64,000 nucleotides of DNA from Vibrio sp. YMD68 (GTDB taxonomy: Bacteria > Pseudomonadota > Gammaproteobacteria > Enterobacterales > Vibrionaceae), in contig NZ_CP124614.1 of the NCBI RefSeq assembly GCF_029958905.1, positions 2,728,001 through 2,792,000 on the forward strand, read 5' to 3'. The notes under the pieces are model-generated. The model made no database searches. It was given only the letters and a program-made list of their open reading frames with translations, and had not been told where the DNA came from. A program made the translations under genes and the position numbers. This document shows positions 29,231-39,336 of this stretch, piece after piece; position 1 is the stretch's first letter; every line of letters begins with the position of its first letter.

Positions 29231-31147
29231 CTATAGTACTAAGCGACGGATGTCGGATAGTGCACTATTTAAGAAGGTAATGAAGCGAGCACCTTCTGCA
29301 CCATCGATCACACGGTGATCGTATGACAGTGACAATGGCAATTGTAGGCGCGGTTTAAACTCTTTACCGTTCCATACTGGCTTCATTTCAGACTTAGACA
29401 CCCCTAAGATACCGACTTCTGGCGCATTGACGATTGGCGTAAATGCCGTGCCGCCGATACCACCAAGGCTAGAGATGGTGAAACAACCACCTTGCATGTC
29501 TGCCGCTGTTAGCTTACCAGAGCGTGCTTTCTTAGAAACAGCCATTAGCTCTTCAGATAGCTCGTAAATGCCTTTCTTGTTCACGTCTTTGAAAACAGGA
29601 ACAACAAGACCATTTGGCGTATCAACAGCAATACCCACGTTTACGTACTTCTTGAGGATGATGCTTTCGCCATCTTCAGAAAGAGACGAGTTAAACGCTG
29701 GGAATGCTTCTAGCGCTTTAGCCACCGCCTTCATGATAAACACAAGTGGCGTGATCTTCATTCCAGTGTCTTTTTTCGCTTCGATTGCGTTCTGTTCTTT
29801 ACGGAATGCTTCTAGCTCAGTGATGTCTGCGTTGTCCCACTGTGTAACATGAGGAATCATTACCCAGTTACGGTGCAGGTTAGCGCCAGAGATCTTCTTG
29901 ATCTTAGAAAGCTTTTGAACTTCCGTTTCGCCAAACTTGCTGAAATCAACTTTTGGCCAAGGCAGTAGACCAAGAGCAGAACCGTCGCCACCTTTACCAG
30001 ATGCTGCAACGCCAGACTCTAAACGTTTAAGTGCATCTTTCACGTAAGACTGAACGTCTTCTTTTAAGATGCGGCTCTTACGGCCTGTGCCTTTAACCTT
30101 AGCTAGGTTAACACCAAATTCACGTGCTATACGGCGAACAACCGGTGAAGCGTGTGCATACTCGTGGTTATCTTGGAAGTCGCCAGTTGCTGCCGGAGCC
30201 GTCGCTTCTGCTTTAGGAGCCGATGCCGCCGCTGGAGCCGCTGCTTGTGCAGGAGCGGAAGCCGCCACTGCTACTGGAGCTGCGCCTTCAACAACAAACG
30301 TCATGATTGAAGAACCTGTCGATACTTTATCGCCAGCTGCAATCTTAATTTCTTTAACGGTACCAGCGAAGGGTGCAGGCACTTCCATTGACGCTTTGTC
30401 GCCTTCAACAGTAATGAGAGATTGCTCTTCTTCTACTGTATCGCCAACCGCGACCATGATTTCAGTCACTTCGACTTCGTCACCACCGATATCAGGAACG
30501 TTCACTTCTTTTTCAGCTGATGCTGCTGGAGCCGCTGCAACTGGTGCCGCCGCTGGAGCAGGAGCTGCTGCAACTGGAGCGCCAGAACCCGCTACTTCAC
30601 CTGTTTCTACAGAGAAAATCATCACTAGAGAACCAGTAGAAACTGAGTCACCAGAAGCGATCTTGATTTCTTTAACGATACCTGCGAATGGTGCAGGCAC
30701 TTCCATTGAAGCCTTGTCACCTTCAACAGTAAGAAGAGATTGCTCTTCTTCTACTGCGTCGCCGATAGCTACCATGATTTCAGTCACTTCAACTTCGTCG
30801 CCACCGATATCTGGAACGTGAACTTCTTTAAGTTCGTTCGCAACAGAAGGGGCCGCCGCTGCAGGAGCAGCTGCAACAGGTGCCGCCGCTTCAACTGCTG
30901 GCGCAGATCCAGAACCTTCGGCCTCAAAGATCATGATTAAAGAACCAGTAGACACTGAATCGCCTTCAGAGATCTTAATTTCTTTAACAATACCCGCTTG
31001 AGACGCAGGAACTTCCATTGAAGCTTTATCGCCTTCAACAGTGATCAGTGACTGTTCTTCTTCAACCTTGTCGCCAACGTTAACTAGAATCTCAGTAACT
31101 TCAACCTCATCAGCACCAATATCAGGTACATTAATTTCGATTGTCAT
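29231..31147 (-). CDS. aceF: Dihydrolipoyllysine acetyltransferase (E2) with three lipoyl domains
   Basis: A 638-residue core of the pyruvate dehydrogenase complex. Three lipoyl domains (about 1-78, 108-185, 214-290) each carry the lipoylated lysine in GDKASMEVP. They are joined by Ala/Pro linkers. The E1/E3-binding domain follows (about 330-375, [13 protein letters not shown]), then the catalytic domain with the active-site His in [13 protein letters not shown]. Three lipoyl domains equal the E. coli arrangement. The three domain-coding stretches are very similar in DNA, so recombination could change their number. It lies 27 bp after aceE. Confidence 0.97.
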   Translation of the reverse strand: MTIEINVPDIGADEVEVTEILVNVGDKVEEEQSLITVEGDKASMEVPASQAGIVKEIKISEGDSVSTGSLIMIFEAEGSGSAPAVEAAAPVAAAPAAAAPSVANELKEVHVPDIGGDEVEVTEIMVAIGDAVEEEQSLLTVEGDKASMEVPAPFAGIVKEIKIASGDSVSTGSLVMIFSVETGEVAGSGAPVAAAPAPAAAPVAAAPAASAEKEVNVPDIGGDEVEVTEIMVAVGDTVEEEQSLITVEGDKASMEVPAPFAGTVKEIKIAAGDKVSTGSSIMTFVVEGAAPVAVAASAPAQAAAPAAASAPKAEATAPAATGDFQDNHEYAHASPVVRRIAREFGVNLAKVKGTGRKSRILKEDVQSYVKDALKRLESGVAASGKGGDGSALGLLPWPKVDFSKFGETEVQKLSKIKKISGANLHRNWVMIPHVTQWDNADITELEAFRKEQNAIEAKKDTGMKITPLVFIMKAVAKALEAFPAFNSSLSEDGESIILKKYVNVGIAVDTPNGLVVPVFKDVNKKGIYELSEELMAVSKKARSGKLTAADMQGGCFTISSLGGIGGTAFTPIVNAPEVGILGVSKSEMKPVWNGKEFKPRLQLPLSLSYDHRVIDGAEGARFITFLNSALSDIRRLVL

Positions 31148-31174
31148 GTTTTGCTTCCTTAACTAATGTCAGTC

Positions 31175-33838
31175 TTATGCGTATTGCGGGTTAGTTTTGT
31201 CAGTGTCGATACCGAACTTAACAATCGCTTCTGCAACAACAGATTTTTCAATATCACCACGTTTAGCCAATTCAGTCAGTGCAGCAACAACAACGTAGCC
31301 AGCGTTAACTTCAAAGTGACGACGCAAGTTTTCACGGCTATCAGAACGACCAAAGCCATCAGTACCCAGTACTTTGTATGACTCAGCAGGAACGTAAGCA
31401 CGTACTTGTTCAGCGTAGTTTTTCATGTAATCCGTAACAGCAATAGCGGGCTCGCTGCCAAGAACGGTCGTGATGTAAGGTACTTTATCTTCTGCTTCTG
31501 GGTGAAGCATGTTGTCACGCTCAACGTTTTGACCATCGCGAGTCAGTTCGTTGAAAGACGTCACTGCGAATACGTCTGACGCGACGTCGTATTCTTCGCT
31601 TAGAATGACAGCAGCTTTACGCGCTTCATTCATGATAGTACCAGAGCTCATTAGCTGAACTTTAGACTTAGAACCAGCGTGAGATTCAAGCTTGTAGATA
31701 CCTTTACGAATGCCTTCTTCAGCGCCTTCTGGCATTGCTGGCATTGCGTAGTTCTCGTTCATTACTGTTAGGTAGTAGTAAACGTTCTCTTGCTCAGGAC
31801 CGTACATACGACGAATACCGTCTTGCATAATAACCGCTAGCTCGTAAGCAAACGTTGGGTCGTAAGAGATACAGTTAGGAATTGTATTCGCTTGAATGTG
31901 TGAGTGACCATCTTCGTGTTGCAGGCCTTCACCGTTTAGCGTTGTACGACCGGCAGTCGCACCTAGTAGGAAACCACGTGCTTGTTGATCACCCGCTAGC
32001 CATGCCATATCACCAATACGTTGGAAACCAAACATTGAGTAGTAGATGTAGAATGGGATCATTGGCAGATCGTTAGTGCTGTAAGACGTTGCCGCAGCCA
32101 CCCAAGACGCCATTGAACCAAGTTCATTGATGCCTTCTTGTAAAACCTGACCCGATGTTTCTTCTTTGTAGTAAGAAACAACGCCGCGATCTTCTGGTGT
32201 GTACTCTTGACCATCTGGGTTGTAGATACCAACCTGACGGAACAGACCTTCCATACCGAAGGTACGCGCTTCATCACAGATAATAGGAACAATGTTCTTA
32301 CCAATGTTCTTATCTTTAAGCAGGATGTTTAACGTACGCACATAAGCCATCGTTGTAGAGATATCACGTTTCTGCTCACCCAGTAGAGGGGCAAATGCGT
32401 CTAGCTCAGGCACTTTGAACTCTTGAGTGAACTTAGGTAAACGTGTTGGTGTATAGCCGTGTAGAGCTTTACGACGAGCGTGCATGTATTCGTATTCAGG
32501 CGTGCCTTCTTCAAGCTTCAAGTAAGGAAGCTCGGTGATTTTCTCATCTGAAAGGATATCTTGTAAGCCAAGGCGATCACGTAGGTGTTGAACATGCGTC
32601 ATGTCCATTTTCTTCACACCGTGTGCAATGTTCTTACCTTCGGCCGCTTCACCCATGCCGTAACCTTTAACCGTCTTAGCTAGAATGACCGTTGGCTTCC
32701 CACCGGTTTCTTTCGCATTGTTGAATGCTGCGAACAGTTTAGACGAGTCATGACCACCACGCTTAAGTGCGAAGATTTCGTCATCAGTCATATCAGCAAC
32801 AAGCGCGGCTGTTTCTGGGTATTTACCAAAGAAGTGCTCACGTACGTAGGCGCCATCTTTAGACTTGAATGTTTGGTAGTCACCGTCGACAGTTTCGTTC
32901 ATCAGTTGAAGAAGCTTACCCGTGGTGTCTTTTGCTAATAGAGCATCCCAGTTGCTGCCCCAGATAACTTTAACAACGTTCCAACCTGCGCCTTTAAATA
33001 GACCTTCAAGTTCTTGAATGATGCTACCGTTACCCATGACAGGGCCATCTAGGCGCTGTAGGTTACAGTTGATGAGGAAGCATAGGTTGTCCAGTTTTTC
33101 ACGAGAAGCGAACGAGATCGCACCGCGTGATTCTGGCTCATCCATCTCACCATCCCCTAGGAAAGCGTAAACACGTTGAGCCGTCGTATCTTTCAAGCCA
33201 CGACCGTTCAAGTATTTCAAGAAACGCGCTTGGTAAATCGCTGAAATAGGACCAAGGCCCATAGATACCGTTGGGAACTGCCAGAATTCAGGCATTAGTT
33301 TCGGGTGAGGGTAAGAAGGAATACCTTTACCATCCACTTCTTGACGGAAGTTGTCTAGCTGCTCTTCAGTTAGACGGCCTTCAACGAATGCTCGAGAATA
33401 GATACCTGGAGAAATATGACCTTGGTAATACACCAAATCACCGCCGTCCGTCTCATTTGGAGCACGGAAGAAGTGGTTGAAACAGACTTCGTAGAATGCC
33501 GCTGCTGACTGGTAAGAAGCCATATGACCGCCAAGGTCTAGGTCTTTCTTAGAAGCGCGTAATACAATCATGATTGAGTTCCAGCGGATGATTGAACGAA
33601 TACGACGTTCAAGTGTTACATCACCTGGATAAGCGGGCTCTTGCGCTGCTGGAATAGTGTTGATGTAGTTCGTGTTAATGCCTGTAGGCATATCTACACC
33701 GTCTAAACGTGCTTTATCTAAAACTTGCTCTAATAAAAACTGAGCACGCTCTACACCTTCTTCACGAACAACTGATTCAAGGGCCTGTAGCCAATCTTGA
33801 GTTTCTACTGCGTCTACGTCATGCTTCATGTCAGACAT
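31175..33838 (-). CDS. aceE: Pyruvate dehydrogenase E1 component
   Basis: An 887-residue homodimeric ThDP enzyme that decarboxylates pyruvate and acetylates E2. The ThDP-Mg motif starts GDGEMDEPESRGA and ends near NCNLQRLDG. A transketolase-like pyrimidine domain follows (FGFQRIGDMAW, ATAGRTTLNGEGLQHEDGH). Length equals that of E. coli AceE (887). It lies 53 bp after pdhR and 27 bp before aceF, one operon controlled by PdhR through two operators upstream of pdhR. Confidence 0.98.
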   Translation of the reverse strand: MSDMKHDVDAVETQDWLQALESVVREEGVERAQFLLEQVLDKARLDGVDMPTGINTNYINTIPAAQEPAYPGDVTLERRIRSIIRWNSIMIVLRASKKDLDLGGHMASYQSAAAFYEVCFNHFFRAPNETDGGDLVYYQGHISPGIYSRAFVEGRLTEEQLDNFRQEVDGKGIPSYPHPKLMPEFWQFPTVSMGLGPISAIYQARFLKYLNGRGLKDTTAQRVYAFLGDGEMDEPESRGAISFASREKLDNLCFLINCNLQRLDGPVMGNGSIIQELEGLFKGAGWNVVKVIWGSNWDALLAKDTTGKLLQLMNETVDGDYQTFKSKDGAYVREHFFGKYPETAALVADMTDDEIFALKRGGHDSSKLFAAFNNAKETGGKPTVILAKTVKGYGMGEAAEGKNIAHGVKKMDMTHVQHLRDRLGLQDILSDEKITELPYLKLEEGTPEYEYMHARRKALHGYTPTRLPKFTQEFKVPELDAFAPLLGEQKRDISTTMAYVRTLNILLKDKNIGKNIVPIICDEARTFGMEGLFRQVGIYNPDGQEYTPEDRGVVSYYKEETSGQVLQEGINELGSMASWVAAATSYSTNDLPMIPFYIYYSMFGFQRIGDMAWLAGDQQARGFLLGATAGRTTLNGEGLQHEDGHSHIQANTIPNCISYDPTFAYELAVIMQDGIRRMYGPEQENVYYYLTVMNENYAMPAMPEGAEEGIRKGIYKLESHAGSKSKVQLMSSGTIMNEARKAAVILSEEYDVASDVFAVTSFNELTRDGQNVERDNMLHPEAEDKVPYITTVLGSEPAIAVTDYMKNYAEQVRAYVPAESYKVLGTDGFGRSDSRENLRRHFEVNAGYVVVAALTELAKRGDIEKSVVAEAIVKFGIDTDKTNPQYA

Positions 33839-33891
33839 GGCGATCTATCCTTCTATTGGTTGGATTTTAGATAAACTGTCAAAGAGCCGTA

Positions 33892-34662
33892 CTATGACGA
33901 CTCTTTGCCTTGCTGAATTCTGCGTAATGAACGCTCTCTTCGAGATTCTTCACGCGTGATGTCCAACAATGTTTCTTCGATATAAGCTAAATGTGAATGA
34001 GACATTTCACGTGCCATTTCAGGCTCACCAGAAACAATCGCATCCACAATATTCGCTCTATGTTTACTTACTTTTTCGACCACTTCATCGCGGCGATGTA
34101 ACAACTCTAAATTCTGTAAAATATTCTGTTCGAGCAATGGACCAAGACTACGAACAATGTGCAACAGCACCACATTATGGGCCGCTTCCGTCAAGGCCAC
34201 TAAAAACTTCATAACGGCGCTGGCTTCTGCTTCAATGTTTTTGTTGCTTTGTTCTTTGGTGATGACAGCCAAACATCCCTGAATTCGCGCAAAATCTTCA
34301 TCGGTTCCGCGCAACGCAGCAAAGTAAGCTGAAATCCCTTCCATCGCATGCCTTGCTTCAAGCAAATCAAGCTGAGTTTCAGAATGACTCGATAGTAAAT
34401 TTAGCAGAGGATCTGAAAAGCTCTTCCAAATACTTTCACTAACGAACGTTCCCCCGCCTTGACGACGAGTTAATAACTGTCGTGCTTCAAGACGTTGAAT
34501 CGCTTCTCTGACCGAAGGTCGAGACACATCGAATTGTTTTGCTAATTCACGCTCAGGAGGCAGTTGCTGCCCTGGAGTTAAAGAGCCTTCTGCGATCAAG
34601 CGCTCTAATTCTTTCTCGATAACATCAGAAAGTTTTGGCTGACGAATCCTTTGATAAGCCAT
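33892..34662 (-). CDS. pdhR: Pyruvate-responsive repressor PdhR
   Basis: A 256-residue GntR/FadR-type regulator. The N-terminal winged helix is at about 8-75 ([20 protein letters not shown]) and the helical FCD ligand domain at about 95-230. The start at 34662 ([15 protein letters not shown]) matches E. coli PdhR; an upstream ATG would place the first operator inside the coding region. It binds ATTGGTnnnACCAAT and is released by pyruvate. It is the first gene of pdhR-aceE-aceF, so it represses itself and the complex. Confidence 0.95.
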   Translation of the reverse strand: MAYQRIRQPKLSDVIEKELERLIAEGSLTPGQQLPPERELAKQFDVSRPSVREAIQRLEARQLLTRRQGGGTFVSESIWKSFSDPLLNLLSSHSETQLDLLEARHAMEGISAYFAALRGTDEDFARIQGCLAVITKEQSNKNIEAEASAVMKFLVALTEAAHNVVLLHIVRSLGPLLEQNILQNLELLHRRDEVVEKVSKHRANIVDAIVSGEPEMAREMSHSHLAYIEETLLDITREESRRERSLRRIQQGKESS

Positions 34663-34689
34663 ATTGATTGCTACCCTTAACTCCAAGTA

Positions 34690-34706
34690 AATTGGTATTA
34701 CCAATT
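34690..34706. promoter_or_regulatory. PdhR operator 1
   Basis: AATTGGTATTACCAATT is a perfect 17-bp inverted repeat equal to the PdhR consensus, 27 bp upstream of the pdhR start. Confidence 0.88.
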
Positions 34707-34758
34707 ATTTATTGGGGTGAAAATTAACATATCAAAAACGTCACTGTCCAGCACTTTA

Positions 34759-34772
34759 TTGATTCAGGTCAA
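34759..34772. promoter_or_regulatory. FNR-like site in the pdhR promoter region
   Basis: TTGATTCAGGTCAA matches the FNR consensus TTGAT-N4-ATCAA at 9 of 10 positions. E. coli pdhR is repressed under anaerobiosis by FNR and ArcA, so a role is plausible. A CRP-type reading is less good. Confidence 0.5.
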
Positions 34773-34838
34773 TAAACAGAGGTAGTGGTAACAAAACCAT
34801 AACTTGCAATATTCATTTACAAAAACTATCTGAACAAT

Positions 34839-34853
34839 ATTGGTCAGACCAAT
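34839..34853. promoter_or_regulatory. PdhR operator 2
   Basis: ATTGGTCAGACCAAT is a second perfect palindrome of the PdhR type, centred about 148 bp upstream of the first. The 350-bp gap between pdhR and recJ (34663-35012) holds both operators, the FNR-like site and the recJ terminator. Confidence 0.85.
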
Positions 34854-34950
34854 TAAAGATTAACCAAATTAGCGTTGTACAAATAAGCGGAGTGGATGGT
34901 TGAATATCCAAACAAGAGCGTTAAAAGCAGTAAAAAGACGAGAAAAAACA

Positions 34951-34996
34951 GGAGGAAAAAAGAAAACCAGAGTAACATTGGTCACAATCACTCTGG
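34951..34996 (-). terminator. Terminator of the xerD-dsbC-recJ unit
   Basis: On the minus strand CCAGAGT and ACTCTGG form the outer stem of a 30-nt hairpin (34967-34996) with inner ATTG/CAAT pairing, followed by TTTTCTTTTTT. It lies just after the recJ stop. Confidence 0.85.
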
Positions 34997-35012
34997 CATA
35001 AGTTCAAATTAG

Positions 35013-36752
35013 CTACATAGCTTCAATATAATCAATCATTAACTGAAGAGATTGGTTCCCTCTAAATTCATTGATATCGAGTTTAAACGCCACTCTTGCT
35101 GTTTTTACCGATGCATCAGGCCAACGCTTAAGATCAATATTAAAGGCAATGCCATCAATCATGATGTTCGTAGGATGCCCTTTGTAAAGAGGCTCCAGCA
35201 TGAGCTTTAGGTGTTTTTCACCCACCAGTTTCTGGTGCAATATTTTAAACTCACCATCAAACATGGGTTCAGGAAAGGCTTGCCCCCAAGGCCCACCAGC
35301 CCGTAATGATTCCGCCGTGTGCATAGAAAATTGCTCAGGAAGCAGCTCACCATCCGACAAAATCACACCTTTTAATGCGTTATCGTCGAGTTCTTGCTTC
35401 ACTACTTGATCAAACAAACGGGAAAAGCGCTCAAAGTCCACTTCAGCAATACTCAACCCAGCCGCCATAGCATGACCACCAAACTTAGCAATCAAACCTG
35501 GGTTCTGGGTATCAATGCGGTCAAGAGCGTCTCTCATGTGTAATCCTGGAATCGAACGACAAGACCCTTTGATCATCCCTTCTCCGCCATCGGCGAAGGC
35601 AATCACAGGTCTATGGAATTTCTCTTTAATACGAGAAGCCAGAATGCCGATCACCCCTTGGTGCCAGTCTCGCTGGAACAGAACTAAACCGTGGGGCAGT
35701 TCCGTATTGTCACCAAATTGTAAGCGCTCGCAAAAAGCCATCGCCTCTTGCTTCATGCCCTCTTCGATCTCTTTGCGGGTTTGATTTAAGCCATCCAACT
35801 CACTGGCCATGCGTCTTGCTGCGTGAATGTTGTTACACATTAATAGCTCAACACCAAACGACATATCATCTAAGCGCCCTGCCGCATTGATTCTTGGCCC
35901 TAAGGCGAAGCCAAAATCGGTGGCGATCAGTCGATGTGCGTCTTTTTTTGCCACTTCAATGAGTGCTTGAATACCGGGTCTGGCTTTACCTGCTCGGATA
36001 CGCTGGAGCCCTTGGTGAACCAAAATTCGATTGTTTTCATCCAAAGCAACCACATCCGCGACCGTGCCCAGCGCCACTAAATCGATCAGCTCCATCAGTT
36101 TAGGCTCAGCCATGTTACTGGAAAGGAACCAATCCACTTTTCGCATGTGTACGCACAGGGCCATCATCAGGTAAAAAGCCACCCCAACACCCGCTAACGA
36201 TTTAGAGGGGAAATCGCAGGATTCTAGATTTGGGTTGACCATCGCGTCAGCAATCGGGAGTTCATGACCGGGTAAGTGATGATCCGTCACGAGCACTTGA
36301 AGACCTTTTTCTTTGGCATAACGAACCCCTTCTATTGAAGAGACGCCGTTGTCCACCGTCATGATCACTTCAGCCCCCAGCGTTATCGCCTGATCAACCA
36401 CTTCAGGGCTTAACCCATAACCGTCTTCAAAGCGGTTAGGCACCAAGTAGTCGACATTACTGCAACCGAGCATACGAAGAGCCAAAACCGATAACGCTGA
36501 GCTGGTCGCGCCATCGGCATCAAAATCTCCGACAATGATAATGCGTTGATTGTGTTTAATCGCGTCAAACAGCAGCTCAACCGCAAGCTGAATACCATCC
36601 AGTTTCTGATAGGAATGGAGTGCTTTGGCGGTTTTATCTAATTGCTTAGCCGAACGAATGCCACGATTAAGATAAATTTTCTTAAGCAGTGGGTCCATGG
36701 GTTCAGCAAGAAGAGAGAGATCAACATCAGGACGACGACGAATTTCGATCAT
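35013..36752 (-). CDS. recJ: Single-stranded-DNA-specific exonuclease RecJ
   Basis: A 579-residue DHH-family 5'-3' exonuclease used in recombination and mismatch repair. Metal motifs are DFDADG (76-81), TVDNG (near 134) and DHH (157-159). The DHHA1 domain with GGHAMAAG and an OB-type C-terminal domain follow. Length is near the E. coli value of 577. It is the last gene of xerD-dsbC-recJ, as in E. coli. Confidence 0.97.
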   Translation of the reverse strand: MIEIRRRPDVDLSLLAEPMDPLLKKIYLNRGIRSAKQLDKTAKALHSYQKLDGIQLAVELLFDAIKHNQRIIIVGDFDADGATSSALSVLALRMLGCSNVDYLVPNRFEDGYGLSPEVVDQAITLGAEVIMTVDNGVSSIEGVRYAKEKGLQVLVTDHHLPGHELPIADAMVNPNLESCDFPSKSLAGVGVAFYLMMALCVHMRKVDWFLSSNMAEPKLMELIDLVALGTVADVVALDENNRILVHQGLQRIRAGKARPGIQALIEVAKKDAHRLIATDFGFALGPRINAAGRLDDMSFGVELLMCNNIHAARRMASELDGLNQTRKEIEEGMKQEAMAFCERLQFGDNTELPHGLVLFQRDWHQGVIGILASRIKEKFHRPVIAFADGGEGMIKGSCRSIPGLHMRDALDRIDTQNPGLIAKFGGHAMAAGLSIAEVDFERFSRLFDQVVKQELDDNALKGVILSDGELLPEQFSMHTAESLRAGGPWGQAFPEPMFDGEFKILHQKLVGEKHLKLMLEPLYKGHPTNIMIDGIAFNIDLKRWPDASVKTARVAFKLDINEFRGNQSLQLMIDYIEAM

Positions 36753-36828
36753 AGATACGCACTTAGCAGGCGATGATTCGCCTGCTCCTTGTTATAAATG
36801 AATAGACTTAGCGTTAATTAGATAATGA

Positions 36829-37659
36829 TTACTGAGCCTGTAACTGCTCTAGCAATTTAGCGGGTGGTAAGTAGCCGCCAATCATTTCTCCACTAGGAAG
36901 GAATATCGATGGTGTTCCGCTGATCCCTAATGATTTGCCTAATGTGAAATGCTTCACTACGGTGTCTAAGCACTGACCAAAGTTGGCGTTTTTTTCAGGG
37001 AAGCTGCGGTTAATTTTAGCGTCATGCATCGCGGCTTTAGGGTCGTCAGCACACCAAACAGCGGCCATTTGCTCGCCAACTTCTGAGCGAGGCCCCTGAC
37101 GTGGGTACGCCATGTAACGCACCGTGATGCCGAGATCGTTATAGCCATTCATTTGGCTATGTAAGCGTACACAATACCCACACGTGGTATCGGTAAAGAT
37201 AGTGACCACGTACTTCTCATTATCGGCCTTAAACTCAATAACGCTGTCACTGAGTGCTGCAAGTTTTGCTGCATTCAATGGTGCTTGACGCTTGGCAAGG
37301 ACATCTTCATACCCACCACCGGCTTTGTGCTGGTAGAGCGTCCCAGACATAAAAAATTCACCATCGACAGAAGAATACAACACGCCGCCACTGGTTTGAA
37401 CTTCGTATAGCCCCGCAATTTGAGTCGGCAAAATATCCAACACCTTCAGCTGTAGTTTGGCGAAATTGTTGATGATCTTCTGTCTCGATTCCTCCGTTAA
37501 GCTTGTTTCTTCACTCGCTAACGTTGGTTCTAAAGCCACCGCTTGTTGAACTTCCGCTTGAACGGTTGATGCTTCTTCGGTCTTAACCACTTCTTCTGCA
37601 TTACAAGCCATCACAAAAAACGGCAGTGTTAGTATAGATAGTCGGCGTAATACGCTCAT
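36829..37659 (-). CDS. dsbC: Thiol:disulfide interchange protein DsbC, possible lipoprotein form
   Basis: A 276-residue disulfide isomerase. The start at 37659 (MSVLRRLSIL) matches the family; the frame extends 13 codons upstream. The thioredoxin-fold active site is C160-GY-C163 (TDTTCGYC), followed by a second cysteine pair (VWCADD, GQCLDT) and the cis-Pro SGTPSIF. Unusually, the signal peptide ends in VMAC with Cys19, resembling a lipobox. About 40 acidic, Glu/Val/Ala/Ser-rich residues then precede the dimerisation domain (about 55-110). This suggests a membrane-tethered DsbC, but Met at -2 makes the lipobox imperfect. It lies 16 bp after xerD. Confidence 0.92.
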   Translation of the reverse strand: MSVLRRLSILTLPFFVMACNAEEVVKTEEASTVQAEVQQAVALEPTLASEETSLTEESRQKIINNFAKLQLKVLDILPTQIAGLYEVQTSGGVLYSSVDGEFFMSGTLYQHKAGGGYEDVLAKRQAPLNAAKLAALSDSVIEFKADNEKYVVTIFTDTTCGYCVRLHSQMNGYNDLGITVRYMAYPRQGPRSEVGEQMAAVWCADDPKAAMHDAKINRSFPEKNANFGQCLDTVVKHFTLGKSLGISGTPSIFLPSGEMIGGYLPPAKLLEQLQAQ

Positions 37660-37675
37660 TAAAATCACCTTTATA

Positions 37676-38605
37676 TTAAGCCCTAGGATGGTGCTCACTA
37701 TGAATTTGTTTTAGCCTTTCAGTGGCGACGTGGGTATAGATTTGCGTCGTCGATAAATCACTGTGGCCCAATAGCATTTGCACAACGCGTAAATCGGCTC
37801 CGTAGTTGAGCAAATGAGTCGCGAAGGCATGCCTTAATACGTGCGGAGACAAAAGCTCGGTATCAATCTCTGCGATCACCGCATAATGCTTTATCCTATG
37901 CCAGAATGTCTGACGAGTCATCTGTCTCGCACGGTTACTTGGAAAAACAACGTCTGATGTTTTCTCACCAAGTAGTGTAGACCTTCCTTGCTCTATAAAA
38001 GTTTCAATCCAATCGACGGCATTTTCTCCCATAGGCACCAAACGCTCTTTTCCGCCTTTGCCCGTTACGCGCACTACGCCTTGACGTAAACTGAGATTTT
38101 CCATCGTCAGACTCACTAATTCCGTTACACGTAAGCCGGTCGCGTACAGTAACTCAAGCATCGCTTTGTCTCGAAGCTGTATCGGATCATTGGGATCCGG
38201 CGCCTCTAATAGTGCATCCACTTGTTCTTCTGACAGATCTTTGGGTAAACGCTGAGGAAGTTTTGGGCTAACCAACAGAGCACTAGGATCATCCCCTCGC
38301 ATCTTCTCGCGGTGCAAGTACTGAAATAGGCGTCGAATAGCAGACAGCATACGTGCCCGTGACGTCTGTTTATATTCCTTGTCAACCAGCCAAGCTTGAT
38401 ATTCTTGTAGCCCTGACAGATTGATCGCATTCAAGCGGTAATTGTGTTCACCCATCCAGTGCAGCAGCTTTTGTACATCCGTCCGATACGACAGTAACGT
38501 ATTTTCAGACAATCCTCGTTCCATCCACATAGCGTCGAGAAACTGCTCGAGAATACCCTGCTCTGGAGATTGAGGGCCTTGATTAGACGAGTTTAATTTT
38601 GACAC
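37676..38605 (-). CDS. xerD: Site-specific tyrosine recombinase XerD
   Basis: A 309-residue integrase that with XerC resolves chromosome dimers at dif under FtsK control. It has an N-terminal SAM-like core-binding domain (about 15-105) and a catalytic domain with Arg in ATGLRVTELV, HVLRHAFATH (H-x-x-R), LGHSDLSTTQIY (His and the nucleophilic Tyr). I chose the GTG at 38605, because AAGAGG sits at ideal distance before it, over the TTG further upstream. It is not a phage integrase: it sits in the conserved xerD-dsbC-recJ operon. Confidence 0.95.
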   Translation of the reverse strand: MSKLNSSNQGPQSPEQGILEQFLDAMWMERGLSENTLLSYRTDVQKLLHWMGEHNYRLNAINLSGLQEYQAWLVDKEYKQTSRARMLSAIRRLFQYLHREKMRGDDPSALLVSPKLPQRLPKDLSEEQVDALLEAPDPNDPIQLRDKAMLELLYATGLRVTELVSLTMENLSLRQGVVRVTGKGGKERLVPMGENAVDWIETFIEQGRSTLLGEKTSDVVFPSNRARQMTRQTFWHRIKHYAVIAEIDTELLSPHVLRHAFATHLLNYGADLRVVQMLLGHSDLSTTQIYTHVATERLKQIHSEHHPRA

Positions 38606-38749
38606 GGTAAACCTCTTTAACAACAACGCGTTCAGGTTATGTGAGTCCAGACATTAAAGCCACAAATTTGTCCATTTGATGAAATTCTAACTGCATTACT
38701 GGTGTGTTTATGGTTAAAATCCCTCATCGCACATCAAGACTATAACATT

Positions 38750-39268
38750 ATGAAGATTGGTTTATTTTACGGCTCAACAACTTGCTACACCGAAATGGCA
38801 GCGGAGAAAATACGCGCTATTATTGGAGAGGAGCTTGTGGATATTCACAATATCAAAGAGAGCCCTATCTCGCTGATGGCTGATTACGACCTGTTAATTC
38901 TCGGCATTTCCACTTGGGACTTCGGTGAAATCCAAGAAGATTGGAGCGAAATATGGCAAAAAATCGCTGGCGTGTCGTTAAACGGCAAGTACGTAGCACT
39001 ATTCGGCTTAGGCGATCAAGAAGGCTATGGCGAGTGGTATCTCGATGCGATGGGAATGCTTCATGATGAAATACAACAAGTTGGTGCGAACATCATCGGA
39101 TACTGGCCCAACCAAGGTTATGAGTTTGAAGCCTCTAAGGCTCTAACTGAAGATGGCTCCCACTTTGTTGGGCTCGCTCTCGATGAAGACTCTCAATACG
39201 AACTCAGTGATGAGCGCATTGCGACTTGGGTAGAACAGGTATTAGTGGAGTACCAAGCTGCGCTATAG
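38750..39268 (+). CDS. fldB: Flavodoxin FldB
   Basis: A 172-residue long-chain flavodoxin. The FMN phosphate loop is [12 protein letters not shown] near the N-terminus; the isoalloxazine-contacting loops are [12 protein letters not shown] and [11 protein letters not shown]. The start at 38750 (MKIGLFYGS) fits the family. It carries single electrons to reductive enzymes and may back up FldA under iron or oxidative stress. It is divergent from xerD, the E. coli fldB-xerD arrangement. An imperfect duplication follows its stop codon. Confidence 0.94.
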   Translation: MKIGLFYGSTTCYTEMAAEKIRAIIGEELVDIHNIKESPISLMADYDLLILGISTWDFGEIQEDWSEIWQKIAGVSLNGKYVALFGLGDQEGYGEWYLDAMGMLHDEIQQVGANIIGYWPNQGYEFEASKALTEDGSHFVGLALDEDSQYELSDERIATWVEQVLVEYQAAL

Positions 39269-39302
39269 AGATAGAACCTAACCGATATAGAACCAGATAA
39301 CC
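39269..39302. repeat. Imperfect 16-19-bp duplication directly after the fldB stop
   Basis: AGATAGAACCTAACC (39269-39283) and ATATAGAACCAGATAACC (39285-39302) are adjacent related copies sharing ATAGAACC and TAACC. Confidence 0.6.
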
Positions 39303-39336
39303 ATCTGATTTTATTGAGATCTATCTGAGAGAGCGA

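Noticed and set aside
30069..30821. A 250-codon open frame antisense to aceF
   Set aside because: It is Ala/Ser/Thr-rich and arises from the repeated lipoyl and linker codons read backwards. It has no homologous domain and no ribosome binding site.
37676..38605. XerD as a sign of a prophage or integrative element
   Set aside because: It sits in the conserved xerD-dsbC-recJ operon next to fldB and is the housekeeping recombinase.
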